Assembly (NCBI GenBank): GCA_038522635.1
Contig: JBCBJZ010000170.1
Location: 1-6,899, forward strand
Source of the DNA: JBCBJZ01 sp038522635
GTDB taxonomy: Bacteria; Pseudomonadota; Alphaproteobacteria; Rhizobiales; Hyphomicrobiaceae
Reading direction: 5' to 3'
Length of the DNA stretch: 6,899 bases
Shown here: positions 1 through 6,627 of the stretch, in pieces
Numbering within the stretch: position 1 is the first letter of the stretch
How the letters are laid out: each line of letters opens with the position of its first letter
Notes under the pieces: model-generated
Databases searched by the model: none
Seen by the model: the letters and a program-made list of their open reading frames with translations, nothing else
Told to the model about the DNA's origin: nothing
Translations under genes and position numbers: made by a program

Positions 1-1173
1 CACGGTTCCGCGCTCTTCACCCGTGGTGAAACCCAGGCCCTCGTGGTCGCCACGCTCGGCACAGGCGATGATGAACAATTCATCGACGCGCTCGAAGGCA
101 CCTACAAAGAGCGCTTCCTGCTGCATTATAACTTCCCCCCCTTCTCGGTCGGCGAAGTTGGGCGCACGGGCTTCACGGGGCGTCGCGAGATCGGCCATGG
201 CAAGCTGGCCTGGCGTGCCGTCCACCCGTTGCTGCCTGAGCACGAAGCCTTCCCCTACACGCTGCGGGTGGTCTCCGAGATCACCGAGTCGAACGGCTCA
301 TCCTCGATGGCGACCGTATGCGGTACCTCGCTGGCGCTGATGGATGCGGGCGTGCCTTTGGAGCGGCCGGTTGCCGGCATCGCCATGGGCCTCATCAAAG
401 AGGGCGACGACTACGCGGTTCTCTCCGATATCCTCGGCGATGAAGACCACCTCGGCGACATGGACTTCAAGGTGGCCGGCACCGAGAAGGGCGTGACCTC
501 GCTGCAGATGGACATCAAGATCACCGGCATCACCGAAGAGATCATGAAGGTTGCCCTGAAGCAGGCCCGCGAAGGCCGCCTTCACATCTTGAACGAGATG
601 GCGAAGGCCATGGGCGAGGCGCGCGGTGAACTGGGCGAGTACGCACCGCGCATCGAAACGATCCAGATCCCGACCGACAAAATCCGCGATGTGATCGGCT
701 CAGGCGGTTCGGTCATCCGCTCGATCGTCGAAGAAAGCGGCGCCAAGATCGACATCGATGATGATGGCACGGTTAAAGTCGCCGCCGCCAAGAAGGAATC
801 GATCGAGGCCGCGCTCACGCGCATCAAGGAGATCACGTCCGAACCGGAAGTGGGCGAGATCTACAAAGGCAAAGTCGTGAAGGTCGTCGAGTTCGGCGCC
901 TTCGTGAACTTCTTTGGCCCCAAGGACGGTCTGGTCCATATCTCGCAATTGACCCAGGGTCGCCCGGAGACCGTCAACGAGGTCGTCAAGGAAGGCCAGG
1001 AGGTCTTCGTCAAGCTGATGGGCTTTGATGACCGCGGCAAAGTCCGCCTGTCCATGAAAGTCGTCGACCAGGAGACGGGCGCAGAAATCCCGCGTGCTGA
1101 AGGCGAAGAGCCCGAAGAAGATCGCGGCCCACGCCGCGGCGGCGGCGGTGGACGTCGGCGCTCACGCGACTGA
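1..1173 (+). CDS. pnp: Polynucleotide phosphorylase (PNPase), C-terminal part, truncated by the left window edge
   Basis: PNPase is a trimeric cytoplasmic 3'-5' exoribonuclease that degrades RNA with phosphate, releases nucleoside diphosphates and usually joins the RNA degradosome. The reading frame is open from base 1, so the start and the first RNase PH-like domain lie outside the window; roughly half of the protein (390 codons) is present. The second catalytic core is seen at about 1-600, with TGRREIGHGKLAW, the ESNGSSSMATVCG loop and GDEDHLGDMDFK. In that last motif the residues equivalent to E. coli Asp486, Asp492 and Lys494 are intact (codons at 445, 463 and 469). A KH domain follows at about 652-834 with its G-S-G-G loop at 697-708, then an S1 domain at about 850-1062 (KGKVVKVVEFGAFVNFFG, DGLVHISQL). 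The protein ends in an acidic stretch and a Gly/Arg-rich tail (RGGGGGRRRSRD), which may add RNA contact. An intrinsic terminator follows. Identification is secure; the alphaproteobacterial assignment is inferred from motif style. Confidence 0.98.
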   Translation, partial: HGSALFTRGETQALVVATLGTGDDEQFIDALEGTYKERFLLHYNFPPFSVGEVGRTGFTGRREIGHGKLAWRAVHPLLPEHEAFPYTLRVVSEITESNGSSSMATVCGTSLALMDAGVPLERPVAGIAMGLIKEGDDYAVLSDILGDEDHLGDMDFKVAGTEKGVTSLQMDIKITGITEEIMKVALKQAREGRLHILNEMAKAMGEARGELGEYAPRIETIQIPTDKIRDVIGSGGSVIRSIVEESGAKIDIDDDGTVKVAAAKKESIEAALTRIKEITSEPEVGEIYKGKVVKVVEFGAFVNFFGPKDGLVHISQLTQGRPETVNEVVKEGQEVFVKLMGFDDRGKVRLSMKVVDQETGAEIPRAEGEEPEEDRGPRRGGGGGRRRSRD

Positions 1174-1267
1174 CGGCTGAACGGCAACGTCGGTTGCGCT
1201 CGAATGCAGGATGCGAACCTACCCTGAGCAAGCCATCCACAACCGACACTTAACGACACCATCGACG

Positions 1268-1300
1268 AACGGCCTCCCGCGCGGGAGGCCGTTTTCGTTT
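1268..1300 (+). terminator. Rho-independent terminator downstream of pnp
   Basis: An 11-bp perfect stem (AACGGCCTCCC, loop GCGC, GGGAGGCCGTT) occupies 1268-1293. It runs into a T-rich tract, TTTTCGTTT, at 1292-1300. It lies 94 bases after the pnp stop codon and before the hydrolase start, so it should end the pnp transcript and separate the two genes. Because it falls inside the longest possible open frame of the hydrolase, it also argues against the far-upstream ATG at 1211 as that gene's start. Confidence 0.93.
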
Positions 1301-1333
1301 GCGCCGCTTGAAGCGCGGTCAGTGTCAAAGCGT

Positions 1334-1369
1334 TTGCCGCGCGCCGTTGCCACCCGCATACTTTCGCTC
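1334..1369 (+). promoter_or_regulatory. Candidate sigma70-type promoter of the hydrolase gene, possibly giving a leaderless mRNA
   Basis: TTGCCG at 1334-1339 (4 of 6 matches to TTGACA) is followed by a 17-base spacer and CATACT at 1357-1362 (4 of 6 matches to TATAAT). Seven bases then lead to A1370 of the proposed ATG. This spacing would place the transcription start at or next to the first base of the start codon. No Shine-Dalgarno-like purine run precedes the ATG, which fits a leaderless transcript. The match is by eye and each box is only moderate. Confidence 0.4.
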
Positions 1370-3403
1370 ATGAGCCCATCACCGCACCTGCATCCGCACA
1401 TCTCTCTCACGATCAAAAACCGCACGCCGCTTGCCCAAGGTCAGGCGTTCGGTGAGGTCGGTCCCTACGAGCGCATCGATGCCCGCGCCCACGTGGCGTT
1501 CGATCCCGCTTCTCCCGCCTACGCCGGCATCGTCGACCTTGAACACGCCCCCCGCAACGACGCCGGCCAAGTCGCCTACACCACCGATGTGCAAATTCTG
1601 AAGCCCGTCGACCTTACGCGCGGCAACGCGCGTTTATTCGTTGAACTCGCCAACCGCGGGAACAAGCGCTGCCTGCAGTTTTTCAACGACGCGCTTGGCA
1701 GCAACGATCCGCGCGATGGCGCCCACTTCGGCAACGGCTTTCTCATGCGCCGCGGCTACACAGTCGCCTGGATCGCCTGGCAGGGGGATTTGCTGCCCGG
1801 CAACGACCGACTGCTGCTCGACGTCCCGCGCGCACAACACGCTGACGGCTCGCCGATCACCGGCCCGGTACGCTCGCAGTTCATCGTGGACGCGGCGGGC
1901 ACGCACGTCTTGCCCTTGAGCGGCTGGGTCTCGACGCGCTCCTATCCGGCCGCTTCCCTTAAGACGACGCAGGCAACGCTGACACGGCGGCGCTATCCCG
2001 ACAGCGCGCGCGAGACGATTGCGCCGGACGCCTGGTCGTTCTCACGCCTTGAGGGCGGGGCCGGGCTCGACAACCAGGGCGCTGAGCGCGCGCGGCTGCC
2101 GTCGGCCACCAACATTCACCTGCACGACGGCTTCGAGCCAGGCTGGATTTACGAGCTGATCTACACCGCCCAAGACCCGCTCGTGCTGGGGCTGGGCCAT
2201 GCCGCTGTGCGCGATGTCACCGGTTTCCTGCGCCACGCCGATGCGGACGCGAGCGGCACGGCCAACCCTCTGCGCGAAAGTGGGCACGGCATCGAGAAAG
2301 CCTACGCCTGGGGACGCTCGCAAACCGGGCGCTGCCTGCGCGACTTCGTCTACCGCGGCTTCAACGCAGACCCCCGCGGCGGGCGCGTGTTCGACGCAAT
2401 GATGCCGCATGTTTCAGGCGGCGGGCTGATGTGGATGAACCACCGTTTCGCCAACGTGGTGCGTCCAGCCGGCCAGGAATACGAAGACCACGATACGCCG
2501 GCGGATCGCTTTCCCTTCGCCTACGCCACCTCCCGTGATCACCTTACGGGCGCGCGCGATGCCATCTGCAAGCGGCCCGACACCGATCCACTGATCGCAC
2601 ACACGCAGTCATCGACCGAGTATTGGCAAAGGCGTGGTTCGCTGGTGCACACCACCACCGACGGTGAAGATCTGCCACTGCCGGCGAACGTCCGCGTCTA
2701 CCTGTGGGCCTCGTCGCAGCACTTCGCCGATCCGCGCGCGCTCGCACCCGTCCGCAGCGTGTGCCGTGAGGACAGCAACATCATCAAGACGTCGATGTTG
2801 TTTCGCGCCATGCTGGATGCGCTCGATGCCTGGGCGACCACGGGCGCGGAGCCACCAGCGAGCCGTATCCCAACGCGCGGCGATGGTACGCTGGTCGACG
2901 GGCCAACTTGGGCGCAGCGCTTTCCCGCCATCCCCGGCGTCATGCGCCCGCGCGGGCCGGCGTCGCTCAGCCTGCTGGACTACGGCAATGGTACGAGCGC
3001 CGGCATCCTCGCTGAGCCGCCCCACGACACAGGCGAACGCTACACCACCTTGGTGCCGGTCACGGACGGCGATGGCAACGAGACCAGCGGGATCGCTGTG
3101 CCGACGGTGGCTGTACCGCTTGCCTCGTTCACCGGCTGGAACATTCGCACGCGCGCACACGGCCACGGCGCGATGCACGCCTTTAGCGGATCAACGCTGC
3201 CGTTTCCGCGCGATGTGCGTGAACAGGCGCAGACCGGCGACCCGCGGGCCTCGATCACCGAGCGTTACGCCGACAGGAGTGCGTATCTCGACGCCGTGCG
3301 CGCGGCGAGTACAAGCCTCGTCGGGGCGCGACTCATGTTGGATGAGGACGTTGAGCGCTGTGTCCTCGATGCGACCGCGCTGTGGGACTTGGTCATGGCT
3401 TGA
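1370..3403 (+). CDS. Alpha/beta hydrolase domain-containing protein (Abhydrolase_10-like), substrate unknown
   Basis: This 677-aa protein resembles the large bacterial 'alpha/beta hydrolase domain' proteins (Pfam Abhydrolase_10 type, recognised from memory), which are putative esterases or related hydrolases of unknown substrate. The N-terminal part carries the family-like segments AFGEVGPYERIDARAHVAFD and LFVELANRGNK. A nucleophile elbow, AYAWGRSQTGR, gives candidate Ser317 (codon at 2318). Conserved-looking STEYWQRRGSL and VYLWASSQHF supply Glu417 and His451 as candidate acid and base; these triad roles are inferred. No signal peptide or membrane segment is visible, so it is probably cytoplasmic. 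The frame is open upstream to an ATG at 1211, but that start would include the pnp terminator, and the stretch 1211-1369 does not look like protein of this family. ATG 1370 is therefore preferred; an in-frame GTG at 1322 is the main alternative. It stands alone on this strand and converges on the molybdenum hydroxylase operon, so a shared pathway is not shown. Confidence 0.88.
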   Translation: MSPSPHLHPHISLTIKNRTPLAQGQAFGEVGPYERIDARAHVAFDPASPAYAGIVDLEHAPRNDAGQVAYTTDVQILKPVDLTRGNARLFVELANRGNKRCLQFFNDALGSNDPRDGAHFGNGFLMRRGYTVAWIAWQGDLLPGNDRLLLDVPRAQHADGSPITGPVRSQFIVDAAGTHVLPLSGWVSTRSYPAASLKTTQATLTRRRYPDSARETIAPDAWSFSRLEGGAGLDNQGAERARLPSATNIHLHDGFEPGWIYELIYTAQDPLVLGLGHAAVRDVTGFLRHADADASGTANPLRESGHGIEKAYAWGRSQTGRCLRDFVYRGFNADPRGGRVFDAMMPHVSGGGLMWMNHRFANVVRPAGQEYEDHDTPADRFPFAYATSRDHLTGARDAICKRPDTDPLIAHTQSSTEYWQRRGSLVHTTTDGEDLPLPANVRVYLWASSQHFADPRALAPVRSVCREDSNIIKTSMLFRAMLDALDAWATTGAEPPASRIPTRGDGTLVDGPTWAQRFPAIPGVMRPRGPASLSLLDYGNGTSAGILAEPPHDTGERYTTLVPVTDGDGNETSGIAVPTVAVPLASFTGWNIRTRAHGHGAMHAFSGSTLPFPRDVREQAQTGDPRASITERYADRSAYLDAVRAASTSLVGARLMLDEDVERCVLDATALWDLVMA

Positions 3404-3436
3404 CCCCGCAGCGGGCGGCGTGTGGCGGACGGGCCG

Positions 3437-3682
3437 TCACCCGCCGGCGATCTGCGGCATCACATGGACTTCGCTCGTCTCGCCGATCGGCTGCAGCAAC
3501 GTATCCTGGTAGATCTGCCCGTCGATGGCGACGGCCAGACCTTCCTCTAAATGCGGTGCCATGGCGGGGAACCGCTCGGCAAGCTGGCGGAACAGCTGTT
3601 GGATCGACCGCGCGGGCAGGTCGACCTCTTCGGTGCCATCGGCGAACCGCTTCAAGTTGCCCACCAGAACCACGCGCGCCAT
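3437..3682 (-). CDS. MoaD/ThiS family sulfur carrier protein
   Basis: This 81-aa ubiquitin-like protein has the size and layout of MoaD: an N-terminal strand (ARVVLVGNLKRFADG), a helix with SIQQLFRQLAERFPAM, the segment LAVAIDGQIYQDTLLQPI, and the terminal VHVMPQIAGG with Gly-Gly directly before TGA. In MoaD and ThiS the terminal glycine is adenylated and becomes a thiocarboxylate that donates sulfur, in MoaD to molybdopterin synthase (MoaD-MoaE). The start ATG at 3682 is set by a GGGAG ribosome binding site six bases upstream; a longer open frame reaching 3847 overlaps the catalytic-subunit gene and its extra residues look like shadow sequence. The gene lies 49 bases after the molybdopterin-binding subunit on the same strand, so it is probably the last gene of that operon. 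No MoaE partner is in the window. It may serve cofactor synthesis or sulfuration for this enzyme, but ThiS-like or other sulfur-carrier roles cannot be excluded. Confidence 0.88.
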   Translation of the reverse strand: MARVVLVGNLKRFADGTEEVDLPARSIQQLFRQLAERFPAMAPHLEEGLAVAIDGQIYQDTLLQPIGETSEVHVMPQIAGG

Positions 3683-3688
3683 GGCCCG

Positions 3689-3693
3689 CTCCC
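3689..3693 (-). promoter_or_regulatory. Ribosome binding site of the MoaD-like gene
   Basis: On the minus strand GGGAG lies six bases before the ATG at 3682. It decides between this start and upstream ATGs in the same frame (3847 and 3829) that lie inside the catalytic-subunit gene. Confidence 0.7.
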
Positions 3694-3731
3694 GTTGCCT
3701 GTTCGCTTCGCCGCCGGCTGCGGTCGGCGGG

Positions 3732-6035
3732 TTAGATCTTTGCCGTACCGGCCGCCCGTGCCTCGTCGAGCGCGGCCAAAACCCGTGGCGGCGACATCGG
3801 CAGTTGCGTGAAGCGGATGCCGGTCGCATCGTGCATGGCCGCCGCAAGCGCTGCCATGGGCGGGACGATCGGCGTCTCGCCCACGCCCTTCACACCGTAA
3901 GGATGCGCCGGATTGGGCACCTCGACGATCACCGTATCGATCATCGGCACGTCCGACGCGACGGGCACACGGTAATCGAGGAAGCCCGCGTTCTGCAGGC
4001 GGCCATCTTCGCCGTAGATGTATTCCTCGTTGAACGCCCAGCCGATGCCTTGCACCGCGCCGCCTTGGAACTGCCCCTCGACGTAGGCTGGATGGATCGC
4101 GCGACCGGCATCCTGGATGACGGTGTAGCGCAGCACGGTGGCGCGGCCCGTTTCGGGGTCCACCTCCACGTCGGCGATGTGGGTTCCGAAGCTCGGTGCG
4201 GCGCCTTGCGCGCTCAACCGCGAGTAGCCGACGATCGGCCCACCCGTCTTGCCTGCGACGCGCGCGATCTGGGCAAGCGTCATCGGCTCATGGTCGCCCG
4301 CGTTCGGGCCGGCGGGACGTGCTGCACCCTGCTCCCAAACGACCGCATCTTCGGGCAGTTCCCAAAGCTGTGCAGCGCGCGCCGAAGCTTCACGGATGAT
4401 ATCGCGCGCGGCCTCAACGGTTGCCATGCCGCTGGAGAAGGTCGCGCGGCTGCCGCCGGTCAAAAAGTTGTAGCCGAGCACGGCGGTGTCACCGATCAAG
4501 ACGCGAATGTCTTTGATGTCGATGCCCAATTCTTCCGCCGCCATCATCGTGAGCGACGCGCGCAAACCGCCGATGTCGGGCGTGCCGGCCATCAGCGTCA
4601 GGGTACCGTCCTCATTCAGCACCAGCGAGACGCTGGTCTCCCCGCCGATGTTGAACCAAAAGCCGCTGGCGATGCCTCGCCCCTGGTTGGGCCCGAGCGG
4701 CGCCTTGTAGTGGTCCGACGCTTCGGCGGCTTCCAACGTTTCCGTCAGGCCGATCGCCCCGAACTTCGGTCCGTAGGACGACTGCGTGCCTTCGCGCGCG
4801 GCGTTCTTCAGCCGAAACGCGATCGGGTCCATGCCGATCTTGCGGGCCAGCTCATCGATCACGCTTTCGACCGCAAACTCGGCCGCGGGGCCGCCGGGTG
4901 CGCGGTAGGCTGCCGTCTTCGGGCGATTGGAGAGCACATCGAAGCCCACCGTGCGCACATGCTCAAGGTCGTAAGGGGCAAACGCGCACATCGCACCCGG
5001 CCCAACCGGTGACCCCTGGAACGCGCCCGCGTTGTATTTCAACAGCGCATCGGCCGCGGTGATGCGCCCATCTTCTTTGATACCGATCTTGACGGTGATC
5101 TGCGTTCCCGATGTCGGCCCCGTCGCCTTGAAGCAGTCCTCGCGCGACATCACCATTTTGACGGGTTTGCCGGTCTTCTTTGATAGCGCCAGCGCGACCG
5201 GCTCAAGATAGACCACGGTCTTGCCGCCAAAGCCGCCTCCGATCTCCGATGCGGTCACCCGGATCTTGGAGGTGTCCATGCCGAGCAGCCGCGCGCAGTG
5301 CGCACGGACCGTCCACGGGCCCTGCGTGGTGCACCACAGTTCCGCTTGGCCGTCCTCGGCGACGTTCGCCACGCAGGCGTGCGGCTCAATGTAGCCCTGG
5401 TGCACCTCGCGCGTGTCGAACACGCGCTCAACGATGTGGTCCGCGGCGGCGAAGCCTGCATCAAGATCGCCGTGACCGAACTCGACCCGTTTGGCGATGT
5501 TCGAAGGCGTCGACGGCGTCTCATCGAGCCCCATCGTGAAGATGTAGTCGTGCAGCAAAGGCGCATCATCCGCCATCGCCTCGATCACGTCTTGGACGTG
5601 CGGCAGCACCTCGTATTCGACCTCGATGAGCTTGAGCGCTTGCTTCGCGATCCGCCCATTGATCGCCGCCACCGCAGCCACAGCATGGCCTTCGTAAAGC
5701 GCCTTCTCGCGCGCCATCACGTTGCGGACGATGTCCTTGTAGTTGACCATCATCTCGCCGGCCGGGACGAAGTCGGAGACCTGCTCTTCGAAGTCATCAC
5801 CGGTGACGACGGCTTTCACGCCCTTAAGCGCCAGCGCCTTCGACGCATCGATGCTTTTGATGCGGGCGTGCGGATGCGGTGAGCGCAGCACCGCGCCGTG
5901 GATTTGACCCGGCATATTGAAGTCCGCGCCGAAGCGAGCCCGGCCGGTGACCTTGTCGATGCCATCGGGGCGGACCGGCCTGGTGCCGACGTATTTGAAA
6001 TCCCGCGCGAGAGCATCTTTGACACGTTCCTGCAT
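3732..6035 (-). CDS. Xanthine dehydrogenase family protein, molybdopterin-binding (large, catalytic) subunit
   Basis: This 767-aa protein is a full-length catalytic subunit of a molybdenum hydroxylase (xanthine dehydrogenase/aldehyde oxidase/CoxL family), which hydroxylates a carbon centre using water and passes two electrons to 2Fe-2S and FAD partners. The N-terminal hammerhead domain spans roughly residues 20-135 (KVTGRARFGADFNMPGQIHG, VLRSPHPHARI). Molybdopterin-binding domains follow, with a Gln in CTTQGPW, GGGFGGK at 266-272, AYRAPGGP at 376-383 (Arg378) and KGVGE ending in Glu720, the expected catalytic base. The active-site loop is not the AYRCSFR of form I CO dehydrogenase or the AYRGAGR of form II CoxL, so 'CoxL' would be misleading; the substrate cannot be read from the sequence. 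ATG 6035 is only four bases after the stop of the 2Fe-2S gene, with its AGGAG site inside that gene's last codons, so the two are surely co-transcribed. No signal peptide is visible. The family call is very sure, the reaction is open. Confidence 0.96.
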   Translation of the reverse strand: MQERVKDALARDFKYVGTRPVRPDGIDKVTGRARFGADFNMPGQIHGAVLRSPHPHARIKSIDASKALALKGVKAVVTGDDFEEQVSDFVPAGEMMVNYKDIVRNVMAREKALYEGHAVAAVAAINGRIAKQALKLIEVEYEVLPHVQDVIEAMADDAPLLHDYIFTMGLDETPSTPSNIAKRVEFGHGDLDAGFAAADHIVERVFDTREVHQGYIEPHACVANVAEDGQAELWCTTQGPWTVRAHCARLLGMDTSKIRVTASEIGGGFGGKTVVYLEPVALALSKKTGKPVKMVMSREDCFKATGPTSGTQITVKIGIKEDGRITAADALLKYNAGAFQGSPVGPGAMCAFAPYDLEHVRTVGFDVLSNRPKTAAYRAPGGPAAEFAVESVIDELARKIGMDPIAFRLKNAAREGTQSSYGPKFGAIGLTETLEAAEASDHYKAPLGPNQGRGIASGFWFNIGGETSVSLVLNEDGTLTLMAGTPDIGGLRASLTMMAAEELGIDIKDIRVLIGDTAVLGYNFLTGGSRATFSSGMATVEAARDIIREASARAAQLWELPEDAVVWEQGAARPAGPNAGDHEPMTLAQIARVAGKTGGPIVGYSRLSAQGAAPSFGTHIADVEVDPETGRATVLRYTVIQDAGRAIHPAYVEGQFQGGAVQGIGWAFNEEYIYGEDGRLQNAGFLDYRVPVASDVPMIDTVIVEVPNPAHPYGVKGVGETPIVPPMAALAAAMHDATGIRFTQLPMSPPRVLAALDEARAAGTAKI

Positions 6036-6039
6036 GGTC

Positions 6040-6516
6040 TCAGGCTCCTCTCATGTCTGCGGCGGTGTCCATCACGGCCCGCACGATTTTGTCGTATCCG
6101 GTACAGCGGCAAAGATTGCCGGCCAGCCAGTAGCGCACTTCCGTTTCTGTCGGATCCGGATTGCGCTCCAGCAGCGCTTTGGCGGCCACCAGGATGCCAG
6201 GTGTACAGATCCCGCATTGAAGGGCGGCATGCTCCAAGAATTTTTCCTGAAGCGGGTGCAGCTCCTCGCCACGGGCCATGCCCTCGATGGTGTCGACCCG
6301 CGCGCCCTGGGCTTCGACGCCCAACACAAGGCAGGCGCAAACGAGGCGGCCGTCCATGGTCACCGAGCATGCGCCGCAGTCGCCCGATGAGCAGCCTTCC
6401 TTGGTGCCGGTGAGCTCAAGTTCGTTACGCAGGACGTCGAGCAGCGTGTCGTGCGTGTCGCACAGGAACTCGACCTCGTCGCCGTTCACGGTGGTGGTGA
6501 CGTGATGCTTGGCCAT
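6040..6516 (-). CDS. (2Fe-2S)-binding subunit of molybdenum hydroxylase (small subunit, CoxS/XdhC-type iron-sulfur protein)
   Basis: This 158-aa protein carries both 2Fe-2S clusters that relay electrons from the Mo centre to FAD. The plant-ferredoxin-type cluster uses Cys42, Cys47, Cys50 and Cys62 (EGCSSGDCGAC, then CACL). The second, all-helical domain uses Cys101, Cys104, Cys136 and Cys138 (QCGICTPG, NLCRCTGY). All eight ligands are present with normal spacing, and the length is typical of the family (about 150-170 aa). ATG 6516 is the natural start because MAKHHVTTTVNGDEVEF begins the ferredoxin fold; the ribosome binding site before it is weak (GAAAGCGAAAC). The gene follows the FAD-subunit remnant by 111 bases and is tightly coupled to the catalytic subunit, ending four bases before its ATG. 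No twin-arginine signal is seen, so the complex is probably cytoplasmic. Confidence 0.97.
   Translation of the reverse strand: MAKHHVTTTVNGDEVEFLCDTHDTLLDVLRNELELTGTKEGCSSGDCGACSVTMDGRLVCACLVLGVEAQGARVDTIEGMARGEELHPLQEKFLEHAALQCGICTPGILVAAKALLERNPDPTETEVRYWLAGNLCRCTGYDKIVRAVMDTAADMRGA
6045..6051 (-). promoter_or_regulatory. Ribosome binding site of the molybdopterin-binding subunit, inside the preceding gene
   Basis: AGAGGAG on the minus strand lies nine bases before ATG 6035 and overlaps the last codons (Met-Arg-Gly-Ala) of the 2Fe-2S subunit. Together with the four-base gap between the genes it suggests translational coupling of the two subunits. Confidence 0.75.
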
Positions 6517-6627
6517 GTTTCGCTTTCATGATGTTGAGTGCCGAGGCGGACGTAGACGCTCACAATAGCGCCCTGACGCGCCGCCGTAGGTCAGATGATC
6601 GAGCCTGCGCGCGCGAGCCCGCCCAGG
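6517..6627 (-). other. Intergenic gap between FAD subunit and 2Fe-2S subunit, no gene seen
   Basis: This 111-base gap is long compared with the other spacings in the operon (4 and 49 bases). I see no tRNA, terminator with a T tract or small gene with a good start. No convincing -35/-10 pair was found either, although an internal promoter for the small and large subunits is possible. A GCGCGCGCG run at 6607-6615 is repeated at 6641-6649 just inside the FAD gene. Confidence 0.5.

Noticed and set aside
1211..1369. Upstream ATG at 1211 as the start of the hydrolase
   Set aside because: The extra 53 codons translate the pnp terminator hairpin and resemble no protein domain. The recognisable N-terminal segment begins after ATG 1370.
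3404..3450. Hairpin-like sequence between the convergent hydrolase and MoaD-like genes as a two-way terminator
   Set aside because: The possible stems (such as GACGGGCCGTC and CCCGCAGCGGG) are short with one-base or strained loops, and no T tract follows on either strand.
2634..3512. Plus-strand open frame of 292 codons overlapping the hydrolase 3' half
   Set aside because: It is very rich in Arg, Ser, Cys and Pro, typical of an out-of-frame reading of GC-rich DNA. The hydrolase frame in the same stretch has coherent family-like sequence.
3525..5012. Long plus-strand open frame (495 codons) antisense to the molybdopterin-binding subunit
   Set aside because: It has no recognisable family and a biased Arg/His/Ala-rich composition. 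It is the expected antisense shadow of a high-GC gene whose own frame carries clear molybdenum hydroxylase motifs.
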